NCBI GenBank assembly: GCA_002367355.1
Contig: DFBQ01000012.1
Coordinates: 3,016-34,396 of the forward strand
Reading direction: 5' to 3'
Length of the DNA: 31,381 nt
Source: Deltaproteobacteria bacterium UBA3076
Lineage (GTDB): Bacteria; Desulfobacterota; Dissulfuribacteria; Dissulfuribacterales; UBA3076
Part shown: positions 22,675-30,785 of the stretch, piece by piece
Layout: each line of letters begins with the position of its first letter
Numbering within the stretch: the stretch's first letter is position 1
Program-made: the position numbers and the translations under genes
The notes under the pieces: generated by a model
Database searches by the model: none
Told to the model about the DNA's origin: nothing
Seen by the model: only the letters and a program-made list of their open reading frames with translations

Positions 22675-24296
22675 TTAATATCATAACAATACTCATAGGG
22701 TTTATACTGCTTGGATCCGCTGATCTGCAGGCTTGGTCGTGGGGTAAAACCACCCTTGTAACAATAAACGACGAGACGTTTACTACAGACGATTACCTGC
22801 ACTGGTGGGAGCACTGGAAGGAAAAAGAGACCCCGTTTCCTGAGAGCCTGGAGCCTTTCATCGACTGGCATCTCCTGGTACAGGAGGCCGAAAGCATGGA
22901 GCTTTATCAGGAGCCGACCTATCAGCATAAGGTGGATACCTTCATCAAGGTCAGGGCCCTGATGATGCTGAAAAACGAGGCCGTTGACTCAAAGATCAAG
23001 ATCACTGATAAAGACCTGTGGAATCGATACGAGCAGCAGTACTCTCCTCGATGGCACGTGCGTATTATATACTTTAATGAGGGGGCAAAGGCTAGGCAAT
23101 TCTATGAAGAGCTGAATTCCGGACAGTTGGTCTTGGCTGATATGGCGGAACAGGCCATGACCGAGAGAGGCGTTGTCAATGAGCATGAACAATGGTTACG
23201 GCCCAACAGTATCTCTGATTCCTGGGCGGATATCCTGGCCGGACTGACTGTCGGAGAGGTGACACAGCCTCTCGAAAGGAATCAGGGATTTGTCCTCCTC
23301 TGCCTGCAGGAACAGAAAGGCCCGGAGAAGTCCGATTTCGAATCTGTTGAGTCCAATATCCGAAAGAAAATCCGTGACGAGCAGCAGGCTGAGCTGACAA
23401 AAGAACTGGTGCGCAAACTCCGCAAGAAGTACCAGGTCAAGATCGATGAGGAGCTGTTTAACTCGCTGGATGTAGAAAATATTCAAAAAGATCTTCTGGA
23501 CAAATCCCTTGTCACTACGAATCGCGGGGACGTCTCGGTGAAGTTCTTTATGGAGCAATTCCAGAAGGAACGAAGCATGCGTGGCGCACTACGTTTTCAG
23601 AAAAAGGACCCATGGGATTTCCTGAAGAGAAATGTGCTCGACAGGATAATTTCACAGACGCTCACTTCATGGGAATCCCTGGACCGTCACTACGAAAAGA
23701 GTCCTCCATTCAAAGGGACCTATGAGTTTTACTGCCGGCACCGTCTCATCAAAGAACTCGAAAGACGTCTTTTCTCGCCAAAGACAGAGTTCAGTGACGA
23801 GGAGGTGACTGCATACTACAATCAACACCCGGAAAAGTTCACCGGTCTGGAGATCGTCACTATCGTAGTCCTGGAAGCAGATAAGAAGCTGGCTAACAAA
23901 ATATGGGCGGAGATCAAGCAAGGTAAAGATTTTTTTCAGATAGTGCGGAAATATTACTCCCGCGACATCCCGGCCAAAAGCATTCCTGTCGATCATCTGG
24001 ATTCCGACACGAAAAAGGTAGTGGAAAAGCTGGCCAAAGGGGAAGTCAGCGCGCCATTTGAGGTGAAAGGTCATTCCTCCATGGTCAAGCTCATGGACCG
24101 CAAAGTTGCGAGCACCAAGCCTTTAAGTGAAGTGCGGGAGGAGATTGTTGAGCGCCTGCGAGAGGAAGAGCCTGCCCGTCTGCGGAAAAACTATGTTGAG
24201 CAACTTCTATCCAGGTCCGATATAGAAATAAACGAGAAGGCCTGGGAAAAGCTCAAGAAGGAGTATGGGGGGGGAAATGACAGGAAAAAGAACTAG
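22638..24296 (+). CDS. SurA/PrsA-like periplasmic foldase with two parvulin-like regions
   Basis: 552-residue exported protein (signal near residues 9-32: MCRLINIITILIGFILLGS, cleavage near LQAWS). Two parvulin-like regions are seen, about 140-230 (WHVRIIYFNEGAKARQFYEEL ending VGEVTQPLERNQGFVLLCL) and about 410-500 (VTIVVLEADKKLANKIWAEI ending KGEVSAPFEVKGHSSMVKL). Helical SurA-like arms surround them (IDWHLLVQEAE, YYNQHPEKF). Both regions keep the A..i...i..G.dF and GEVs.P patterns but lack some usual parvulin His/GGDLG residues, so it may chaperone more than isomerise. A client among the neighbouring barrel and cytochromes is likely. ATG 22638 has GGGAGG 10 nt upstream; ATG 22662 is an alternative. 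The 3' end overlaps the next gene. Confidence 0.82.
   Translation: MVQKGSQRMCRLINIITILIGFILLGSADLQAWSWGKTTLVTINDETFTTDDYLHWWEHWKEKETPFPESLEPFIDWHLLVQEAESMELYQEPTYQHKVDTFIKVRALMMLKNEAVDSKIKITDKDLWNRYEQQYSPRWHVRIIYFNEGAKARQFYEELNSGQLVLADMAEQAMTERGVVNEHEQWLRPNSISDSWADILAGLTVGEVTQPLERNQGFVLLCLQEQKGPEKSDFESVESNIRKKIRDEQQAELTKELVRKLRKKYQVKIDEELFNSLDVENIQKDLLDKSLVTTNRGDVSVKFFMEQFQKERSMRGALRFQKKDPWDFLKRNVLDRIISQTLTSWESLDRHYEKSPPFKGTYEFYCRHRLIKELERRLFSPKTEFSDEEVTAYYNQHPEKFTGLEIVTIVVLEADKKLANKIWAEIKQGKDFFQIVRKYYSRDIPAKSIPVDHLDSDTKKVVEKLAKGEVSAPFEVKGHSSMVKLMDRKVASTKPLSEVREEIVERLREEEPARLRKNYVEQLLSRSDIEINEKAWEKLKKEYGGGNDRKKN
24267..24274 (+). repeat. G8 tract before the 26-haem cytochrome start
   Basis: Eight G lie between AAGGAG (24258-24263) and the preferred ATG at 24277, and also inside the last codons of the parvulin-like gene. 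Change in tract length would alter ribosome-site spacing for the cytochrome and the last residues of the foldase. Confidence 0.75.
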
Positions 24297-26214
24297 ATTT
24301 ATTGTGGTGCTTTTGTGCTTTGCCCTGGCGGCAGCTTGCGTACCCCAGCATGCTAAGAGACAGCCACGGAAGAAGTGTCTGGAATGTCACGAAGAATTGC
24401 GTGAGAAGTTCCTTTCCGGGATTGTGCATTCCCCTGTGAAAGAGGAAAACTGCAGGGCCTGTCATCTGCCCCATGGTCTCATCGGGGGGACTTATCTGCG
24501 CAAGAACCAGCCGGATCTCTGCTTTCCGTGTCACAAGGAACTCGCAGCCGACATGGACAAAACGTCGGTCCACAAACCCGTGAGAGAGGGCCAGTGCGAC
24601 AAATGCCACGAGGTTCACAACGGGTCCTTCCCGGGTCTCCTCAAGGCGGAACGGCAGGATTCCTGTTTTGCCTGTCACGATCGAAAGACCATCATGAAAG
24701 CGAACGTTCATTCTCCGGTGGAAACAGGCTGTGAGACATGTCATGACAATCATGCCTCTGACAACCCTGATCTGCTCCTGAAGGGGAAGGATGAGACCTG
24801 TCTTACCTGTCACAAGACAGGTGCGGAGGTCTTTATAGCAGCACACAGAGGTTACCCTGTAAAGACCGGATGTGTGCTGTGCCATTCGCCCCACAGTTCC
24901 GACGGTTCCGCTTTACTGAAGCGCGTGCTTCACAAACCTATGTCCGATGGCCAGTGCGAGTCCTGCCACGAGGTGGATTCGGCGGCAAAGATAGTGCTAA
25001 AGGACACGCCCAATAATCTCTGCGTCTCCTGTCACAAAGAGGACGGGAAGGCTGGAGAGAGTATTCACGAGCCTTATGCTCAGAAAGAGTGTGTAGAATG
25101 TCACGCGGTCCACGCCAGCGAGTATCAGGACATGCTCGCCAAATCCCCTGAGACATTGTGCCTCAAGTGCCATGAGCAGGGTCAGGACAAGAAAGAAAAG
25201 AGTGTTCATGCTCCGGCAGAAAAGGGGGAGTGTCTGTCATGTCACTATGGCCATCAGTCCCAGGTAAAATTTTTACTCAAGACAGATCAAAAGACACTCT
25301 GCTTTCAATGTCATCAAAGGTCTGATTTTGCCACCGGTCCAGTGGTCCACGATCCAGCCGGCAAGGGCGAGTGCCTGGACTGTCATAAGCCCCACCAATC
25401 CAAACAGAGGGTGCTTCTCGTCCGCAAAGAAGGGGATCTATGTCTGTCTTGTCACGAAAAGACACTTGATGAAATGGGACTGTATAGCCTCCATCGTCCA
25501 TTTGCCAGTGGCGAGTGCAGCCGTTGTCACCAGCCCCACCAGAGTAAAAACAGGATTCTGCTCAAGAAAAAAACGGCCAGGGGAGAATTGTGCTTTAACT
25601 GCCATCAGGGATTGACCAAAGCTGACTCGAACATTTCCTTCCACCAGCCATTTGCCAGAGGGTACTGCCTGAAGTGTCACGCCCATCATTCCAGTAACTT
25701 CGCCTATATAATGAAGAAAAAATCCGGCGATATCTGCCTGGAATGCCATTCTCAAATAAAGGCGGAACTCAAAAAGCTTCCCGTGAAACACGAACCTGTA
25801 GATCGGCTGAATTGCGGGGTCTGCCACCTTGCGCATGGCTCTGTCCATAAAGAATTTCTGCTTAAGGGACAGCCGGATCTCTGTCTTATGTGCCACTCTG
25901 AGAAGGCCGAGTACTGGCAGGGTGGCGTGGCCCATGATCCGGCGAGCAAGAACTGCTCCCTGTGCCACAACTCTCACGGCTCAAAAAATCCGGCTATTCT
26001 CAAGACAAGTGCCGGCGTCTTATGTGCCGGTTGCCATAAGGAGGATACGACCGGATTCTTAAAGGCCCACAGGGGTATTAAACCGGGGCTTGAAACATGC
26101 CTCGGCTGCCATGACCCTCACGGCGGGCCTGACAGCTCACTTCTCTATCCAGTCAGCCATGTCCCCTTTGAACAAGGCAACTGTCGTCCATGTCATCCAG
26201 GGAGGGCCAAATGA
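24277..26214 (+). CDS. 26-haem c-type cytochrome, predicted lipoprotein
   Basis: 645-residue cytochrome with 26 CxxCH motifs, about one haem per 25 residues. MTGKRTRFIVVLLCFALAAAC gives a signal peptide with a plausible lipobox ending in Cys21, so it is probably anchored in the outer membrane, facing either side. The motifs alternate: a plain CxxCH, then one preceded by H-x-P...G-x-C and ending CHxxH (12 of 26), the doubled-CXXCH pattern with bis-His ligation expected. After haem 8 (CVLCHSPH) the alternation breaks (CESCHEVD), and the same break occurs in the next cytochrome. Haems 7-9 resemble haems 24-26, so it seems built of 9 + 17 haem blocks. ATG 24277 is preferred to 24265, where AAGGAG is only 1 nt away. 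Likely the main conduit wire. Confidence 0.93.
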   Translation: MTGKRTRFIVVLLCFALAAACVPQHAKRQPRKKCLECHEELREKFLSGIVHSPVKEENCRACHLPHGLIGGTYLRKNQPDLCFPCHKELAADMDKTSVHKPVREGQCDKCHEVHNGSFPGLLKAERQDSCFACHDRKTIMKANVHSPVETGCETCHDNHASDNPDLLLKGKDETCLTCHKTGAEVFIAAHRGYPVKTGCVLCHSPHSSDGSALLKRVLHKPMSDGQCESCHEVDSAAKIVLKDTPNNLCVSCHKEDGKAGESIHEPYAQKECVECHAVHASEYQDMLAKSPETLCLKCHEQGQDKKEKSVHAPAEKGECLSCHYGHQSQVKFLLKTDQKTLCFQCHQRSDFATGPVVHDPAGKGECLDCHKPHQSKQRVLLVRKEGDLCLSCHEKTLDEMGLYSLHRPFASGECSRCHQPHQSKNRILLKKKTARGELCFNCHQGLTKADSNISFHQPFARGYCLKCHAHHSSNFAYIMKKKSGDICLECHSQIKAELKKLPVKHEPVDRLNCGVCHLAHGSVHKEFLLKGQPDLCLMCHSEKAEYWQGGVAHDPASKNCSLCHNSHGSKNPAILKTSAGVLCAGCHKEDTTGFLKAHRGIKPGLETCLGCHDPHGGPDSSLLYPVSHVPFEQGNCRPCHPGRAK

Positions 26215-27383
26215 TGTCGAAGCTCATGTGGTTATCGCTGTTACTGATAGTTGTCCTTTGTGTGGGTCAGACTGCCACCGGTTTTGCTGAGATTACCTGC
26301 TTTCAGTGCCACAAGAAGGCTGACTTCCAAGGCAAAGCAGTGCATGAGCCGGTTGGCAAGGGCCGGTGTAGCGCGTGTCACAGTCCACACGTGGCGCGTT
26401 TCAAAGGATTGATCCAGAAGTCCGGAGCCGGCCTCTGCTATGGGTGTCACAAGGATCAGGCCACTACGTTCAAACAAGGCATAGTGCACCAGCCTGTCAG
26501 GCAGGGGCAGTGTCTGTCCTGTCATGACGCCCATGCCTCAGGGGCAAAAGGGTTGCTTAAGAAGCGTCTCTCAGAGAGTTGCTTTAGCTGTCATAAAACG
26601 CTCCCTTCCAAGTTCAAGCATACCCATTCGCCATACGCCAAGGGAGCCTGTCTGGCCTGTCACTGGCCCCATCAATCCGTAAACCCCCAACTCCTCAAGT
26701 CAAAGCCTGACAAGCTGTGTCTTTCCTGCCATAAAAGGGATACTGTGCGGCAGGCCCACCCGAATTTCCCCAAAGAGGCACGTGATTGTCTTTCCTGTCA
26801 CAACCCGCATGGAAGCAGCCGCCAGGCATTAGTTCGTGACGTTCTCCATAAACCCTATAAGCAAAGCTGTGCCGAGTGCCACGGCCGGGGCAGGATGAGT
26901 GCGGAAACCTGCCTGCGCTGCCACGAGGAAATAAGAGAGGAGGTCCTGGCCCTTCACAGCCACCTGCTGGATCAAGAGGGATGCAGTTGCACCACGTGCC
27001 ACAGTCCCCATGCCGGCGATACAGGGAGTCTGCTCAAGGGAAAACAGAAGCAGATCTGTCGGAGTTGCCACGAAGACACTTTTAACAGATATCAGGGCAG
27101 ACTTCACATCCACCAGGAAGTATCTGATTGCAAGGAATGTCATGATGTCCATGGATCAAATTACCTCGCCATGCTGAAGGGGGGAGGAAACAATAGTTGC
27201 ATTCGTTGCCATGAAACCCAGGGAAAGTTCACCCATCCGGTTGGCGAGAAAGTCCTTGACCCGCGCACGGGTCAGATAGTAACCTGCGCCAGTTGCCATA
27301 ATCCTATGGGAACGGATTTCAAGAACAACCTCAAATTGAGCGGCGAAAAGGATTTGTGCATACAATGCCACCGGGCTTATTAG
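26211..27383 (+). CDS. 16-haem c-type cytochrome, exported
   Basis: 390-residue cytochrome with 16 CxxCH motifs. Signal peptide MMSKLMWLSLLLIVVLCVGQ with cleavage near TGFAEIT and no lipobox, so periplasmic or secreted. It aligns by eye, haem for haem, with the first nine haems of the 26-haem protein, including the irregular segment after haem 8 (VRDVLHKPYKQSCAECH here, LKRVLHKPMSDGQCESCH there). Six motifs are CHxxH. The start is one of two adjacent ATGs (26211, 26214) with GGAGGG 4 or 7 nt upstream; ATGA overlaps the previous stop, so both cytochromes are translationally coupled and probably made in fixed ratio. A role as partner of the lipoprotein cytochrome across the barrel is inference. 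Confidence 0.92.
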   Translation: MMSKLMWLSLLLIVVLCVGQTATGFAEITCFQCHKKADFQGKAVHEPVGKGRCSACHSPHVARFKGLIQKSGAGLCYGCHKDQATTFKQGIVHQPVRQGQCLSCHDAHASGAKGLLKKRLSESCFSCHKTLPSKFKHTHSPYAKGACLACHWPHQSVNPQLLKSKPDKLCLSCHKRDTVRQAHPNFPKEARDCLSCHNPHGSSRQALVRDVLHKPYKQSCAECHGRGRMSAETCLRCHEEIREEVLALHSHLLDQEGCSCTTCHSPHAGDTGSLLKGKQKQICRSCHEDTFNRYQGRLHIHQEVSDCKECHDVHGSNYLAMLKGGGNNSCIRCHETQGKFTHPVGEKVLDPRTGQIVTCASCHNPMGTDFKNNLKLSGEKDLCIQCHRAY

Positions 27384-27418
27384 GGAGGAGTGCCTAAAGT
27401 TAAAAAAGAGGATTAATT

Positions 27419-28300
27419 ATGAAAAAGCTTCCTTTTCTGATAATTTTTACTGTGACTGTTCTTCTGCTTGAAGGCCCTACGCCGGGGTATGCTGCAGCCA
27501 CCTGGCAGTGGCTTTCGTCTCTGAAAGGGCAGCCTTCCGGGCAATCCATGTGCATGCCCTCGGCATTGTATATCGACCATGCCCTTGAACGATATTACGC
27601 GGTGGACGCCCGCAACAACCGTCTTCTCTCTTTTAATAAAGATGGGGAGTTTTTGAAGGAGTTCAACGCCAACGGTCAGCTCCGGATTCCATTTGACATG
27701 GTCAAAGATCGGGAAGGCCGCATCTGGCTGATAGAAAAGGGGCGAAACAGTCTGACCATGATCGATCTTCAGAGCAAGGCCATAGAACAACACACTCTCT
27801 CTGACGGCGGTCACGTGGTATTCCTGGACCGGCTGGAGTGGAAAGACGACATCTTTTATGTCCTTGATAAGGTCACCGGGCAGGTCCTTGCATTGGACCG
27901 GGACTTGAAAGTAATAGGACGCTTTTTGTGCCGGGACGGTACAAGCGGTTTTGTAGATTTCAAGATTCGAAACAGTTCCCTCTGGGCTATGGAAATGGGT
28001 GGAAAGGCAGTATATCGTTTCTCAATGGACGGAAAACCGGTATCCAGTGTCGCCCTGGAAGATGTAACAGGGTTTCCTTACTCTTTTGAAGTAGGGCCTT
28101 CTGGAATTTTTTACGTCCTGGATCGTCACGAAGGAAACGTGGCTGTCTTTAACCGGGAGGGGCAATTCAAATACCGGTTTCTCACTCCGGGCCAGTCCCG
28201 GGGCAGGCTCTTTTTCCCCATCGAGCTGAAATTCGATCCCTGGGGAAGATTATGCGTAGTGGAAGAAGGCAATGGCCGGGTAGAAATTTTCAAGAGATAG
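27419..28300 (+). CDS. NHL-repeat beta-propeller protein, exported
   Basis: 293 residues: signal peptide (MKKLPFLIIFTVTVLLLEG, cleavage near GYAAA), then about five to six NHL-like blades with the pattern hydrophobic-DREGRIWLIEKGRNSLTMID and FDPWGRLCVVEEGNGRVEIF. No haem motif. In Geobacter sulfurreducens an NHL-repeat gene lies beside omcS/omcT, which encode filament-forming cytochromes; the same pairing here, just before two surface-type cytochromes, supports a role in their export, folding or polymerisation (inference). AGAGG lies 7 nt before the ATG; the gap after the 16-haem gene is 35 nt. Confidence 0.82.
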   Translation: MKKLPFLIIFTVTVLLLEGPTPGYAAATWQWLSSLKGQPSGQSMCMPSALYIDHALERYYAVDARNNRLLSFNKDGEFLKEFNANGQLRIPFDMVKDREGRIWLIEKGRNSLTMIDLQSKAIEQHTLSDGGHVVFLDRLEWKDDIFYVLDKVTGQVLALDRDLKVIGRFLCRDGTSGFVDFKIRNSSLWAMEMGGKAVYRFSMDGKPVSSVALEDVTGFPYSFEVGPSGIFYVLDRHEGNVAVFNREGQFKYRFLTPGQSRGRLFFPIELKFDPWGRLCVVEEGNGRVEIFKR

Positions 28301-28317
28301 GGAATCAAAGAAAGTCT

Positions 28318-29391
28318 ATGCGCAGAGCGGCAACCATAGTCCTGATACTTGCGTGGGTCATTTTGGTTCCATTGCATTCGATTGCAAAGGTTACAGGGCC
28401 CTGCGTCAACTGCCACACCATGCACAACAGCCAGGCAGGGGTGTCCGTGGTGGCCGAAGGACCTGTTCCATGCTTGTTGAATAGTGATTGCATAGGGTGT
28501 CATGCCGGCATTAATGACGGCAGCAACACAACGCCCTATGTATTGATGACTGATAGTGTGCCCATTTACGAGTCAACAGGCACCGAGGCCGATACCAATA
28601 CCTTGGCGGGCGGTAATTTTTACTGGGTGGCCATAAGCGGTCTCGACCGGAAAGGCCACAATGTGGCAGGAGTAGTCGGGCTGGATTCTACACTCGGGAA
28701 TACCCCGCCGGGGGGTGTGGAAGACCCAAGTCCGAGTAAACAGTTGACCTGTGCCGGGGTCAATGGCTGCCACGGTGACAGGGATGTTTACAGCCCGTAT
28801 AAGGCCATGTCCGGAGCACACCACAATAATGATATGACCCTTTGGAAGAATGGCACGACCCTGGCGCTAAGCTACCGTTTTCTGGACGAGGTCCAGGGTC
28901 TGGAGGATACGGACTACGAATACCGGCCCACGGCCCAGCATCACAACAAATACTATGGGAAAGACAGAGCTGGGGAGGCAGATAGAGCTGAAGGCACCAT
29001 CAGCAGCCTCTGCGGGCAGTGCCACGGTAACTTCCATAACGGCTCTGGAGAGATAGCATCAGGGACCTTTGGAAACGGCGTATGGCTCCGGCATCCTACG
29101 GATTTTGACATGGCAAGGGCCAAGTCCCGGTCCGGTGGTGAATACGCCGGATACAACGGGGGAACAGGGACAGGCAATCCGTACAGCGTTGTAAGTCCTG
29201 TTGCAACATCCGATACCAGCACAAATTTAAACACTACGGTTTTTTCCGGGACAGATGATGCCATCGTCATGTGTCTTTCCTGCCACAGGGCCCACGGTAC
29301 GCCAAATGACGCCATTCTCAGGTGGGACTATAAGGGCTGGCCGGCAGGTGGTTACAACGGGTGTGCAATATGTCACACGGAGAAAGACTGA
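28318..29391 (+). CDS. c-type cytochrome with five CxxCH and one CX5CH motif
   Basis: 357-residue exported protein (MRRAATIVLILAWVILVPLHS, cleavage near SIAKV). Five canonical motifs: CVNCH (followed by TMHNSQ), CIGCH, CGQCH, CLSCH (RAH) and CAICH. A sixth probable site, CAGVNGCH (145-152), has five residues between the Cys and is followed by GAHHNND. Long spacers rich in Gly, Thr, Asn and Ser between motifs resemble surface-exposed or filament cytochromes rather than compact wires. Six haems in about 335 mature residues is near the OmcS class, but no sequence identity is claimed. ATG 28318 is chosen for the signal peptide; the frame opens at 28252 inside the NHL gene. Confidence 0.85.
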   Translation: MRRAATIVLILAWVILVPLHSIAKVTGPCVNCHTMHNSQAGVSVVAEGPVPCLLNSDCIGCHAGINDGSNTTPYVLMTDSVPIYESTGTEADTNTLAGGNFYWVAISGLDRKGHNVAGVVGLDSTLGNTPPGGVEDPSPSKQLTCAGVNGCHGDRDVYSPYKAMSGAHHNNDMTLWKNGTTLALSYRFLDEVQGLEDTDYEYRPTAQHHNKYYGKDRAGEADRAEGTISSLCGQCHGNFHNGSGEIASGTFGNGVWLRHPTDFDMARAKSRSGGEYAGYNGGTGTGNPYSVVSPVATSDTSTNLNTTVFSGTDDAIVMCLSCHRAHGTPNDAILRWDYKGWPAGGYNGCAICHTEKD

Positions 29392-29417
29392 CAGGAGAGC
29401 GACTCAGGAGATAGACT

Positions 29418-30677
29418 ATGAAAGCATATCCGGCAGTATGGCTGACCCTGTGTCTTTTGCTGATAGGTCAGGCCACATGGGCAGGTAGCTATATAGACTC
29501 TGCCCACGGGGATTCCCCTGACGGGGTCAATCGCTCGGCTACAACAGAATATAGCATAGGCAACTGTGCCCACTGCCACGAAATGCACGCAAGCATGGAG
29601 GGCTCGGAGCCGGAACCTATCAGTGGCGCTCCTGCGCCGTTTACTCTTTTCGCAACCAATTTTAACACATCTGCCACTTCTGGTCCCTATTCGGAGTCTG
29701 ACAACTTCTGTTTTTACTGCCACAACAACAGCGGCTCTGCCCAGCAGGTGGTCAATTATGATTACAGCAGGGTGTACGGGTGTGACACCTTTGGCGGACC
29801 GACCTCGATCTTTAGCGCCTTCAACCAGACCTCGTATCATAACTTGGAAGACATTTGGAACTTCGCCGATGGTAATGTTAACTTTCCCTGGTTCAAAGAA
29901 TATTCCAATCCCTGCAACGCCTGCCACAACCCGCACCTTGCCAAGAGGAACTGGACAGACCCGGACAACCCGCTGCTCAGTTCTATTTCAAAGCCCTCGG
30001 ACCACTTCAGCCTGTGGGGAACAACAGACCTGATGTCCAAATACTCTTCTTATGAAGCACCTTACTGTTCAGGGACGGCCAATCGTGAGCCAGGCCGTAC
30101 AGCCGTGCACGACGGATCAAAGACTCCGGACTACGTGGGGTTCTGTACGGACTGTCACAAGACCGGCAATACCATTTACAGCACTACTCTCTTGCGAGAT
30201 CTTGAAGAAATAAACTGGTCTTCCGGTGGTGACAAACACGGCCAGCAATCCAGAAACGGGGGAATCGATATCGAGGAACCATACGCCTCTGCCACCAACA
30301 GCAATTTTGTCCTGTCCTGCCTGGATTGTCATGAACCACACGGCGCCCCCAACATCATGCTGATCAGGCGTCGTGTCAATGGAGGGGATCTGGATGGGAC
30401 GGTTTCTTCCTCTTCGAATACCCTGGGTTATCTCTGTACCCGGTGCCACAAGGATGACGCCGATGCAGGAACCGGTTTACTTAATGAATGGAAATTTGTT
30501 CACCACAATTCGGGCGACGCACCGTATCCAGGTCCAAGTTCTCCGTGCGGTGATTGTCATCAGCCATCGGATTGCAACGGTTCCGACTGCAACCCCATCA
30601 ACTGCGACCACTGCCATTTCCATAATGGAAACGATGATTGGGCCGGGACCCATAAATCCGGTCGGATTACCTTTTAG
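29418..30677 (+). CDS. octahaem c-type cytochrome, exported
   Basis: 419 residues with signal peptide MKAYPAVWLTLCLLLIGQATWAG and eight CxxCH motifs (CAHCH, CFYCH, CNACH, CTDCH, CLDCH, CTRCH, CGDCH, CDHCH). The start of the mature protein, SAHGDSPDGVNR...YSIGNCAHCHEMHAS, recalls a family common in Desulfobacterota, often surface-located. The spacers are long and polar, as in the preceding cytochrome. Extra Cys outside haem motifs (YGCDTF, YCSGT, DCNGSDC) could form disulfides. AGGAG lies 9-10 nt before the ATG. It is the last gene of the operon; REP palindromes follow 9 nt after the stop. Confidence 0.9.
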   Translation: MKAYPAVWLTLCLLLIGQATWAGSYIDSAHGDSPDGVNRSATTEYSIGNCAHCHEMHASMEGSEPEPISGAPAPFTLFATNFNTSATSGPYSESDNFCFYCHNNSGSAQQVVNYDYSRVYGCDTFGGPTSIFSAFNQTSYHNLEDIWNFADGNVNFPWFKEYSNPCNACHNPHLAKRNWTDPDNPLLSSISKPSDHFSLWGTTDLMSKYSSYEAPYCSGTANREPGRTAVHDGSKTPDYVGFCTDCHKTGNTIYSTTLLRDLEEINWSSGGDKHGQQSRNGGIDIEEPYASATNSNFVLSCLDCHEPHGAPNIMLIRRRVNGGDLDGTVSSSSNTLGYLCTRCHKDDADAGTGLLNEWKFVHHNSGDAPYPGPSSPCGDCHQPSDCNGSDCNPINCDHCHFHNGNDDWAGTHKSGRITF

Positions 30678-30685
30678 CTTGACAA

Positions 30686-30763
30686 GGTGGGCAATGCCCA
30701 CCCTACATTCTGTACCGATAGACCAGAATCGCACGTAATCTGGTAGGGTGGGCATTGCCCACC
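30686..30763. repeat. inverted pair of REP palindromes after the cytochrome operon
   Basis: GGTGGGCAATGCCCACC (30686-30702) is followed by CCTACA, and its inverse AGGGTGGGCATTGCCCACC ends at 30763. Each unit is an 8-bp palindrome, and the pair can fold into one long stem, a BIME-like layout. It may stabilise or end the cytochrome transcript, and it lies just before the RAYT gene. Confidence 0.92.
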
Positions 30764-30785
30764 AATAAAATCAGGTAAATCCGCT

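Noticed and set aside
24253..30755. Many open frames antisense or out of frame to the cytochrome genes, some over 180 codons
   Set aside because: They mirror the Cys/His-rich codons of the real cytochromes, have no ribosome sites or recognisable domains, and cover genes with clear signal peptides and haem motifs.
30686..30763. Classical rho-independent terminator of the cytochrome operon
   Set aside because: The palindromes are REP units shared with the RAYT gene, and no U-tract follows the stem; a terminating effect is possible but not supported as such.
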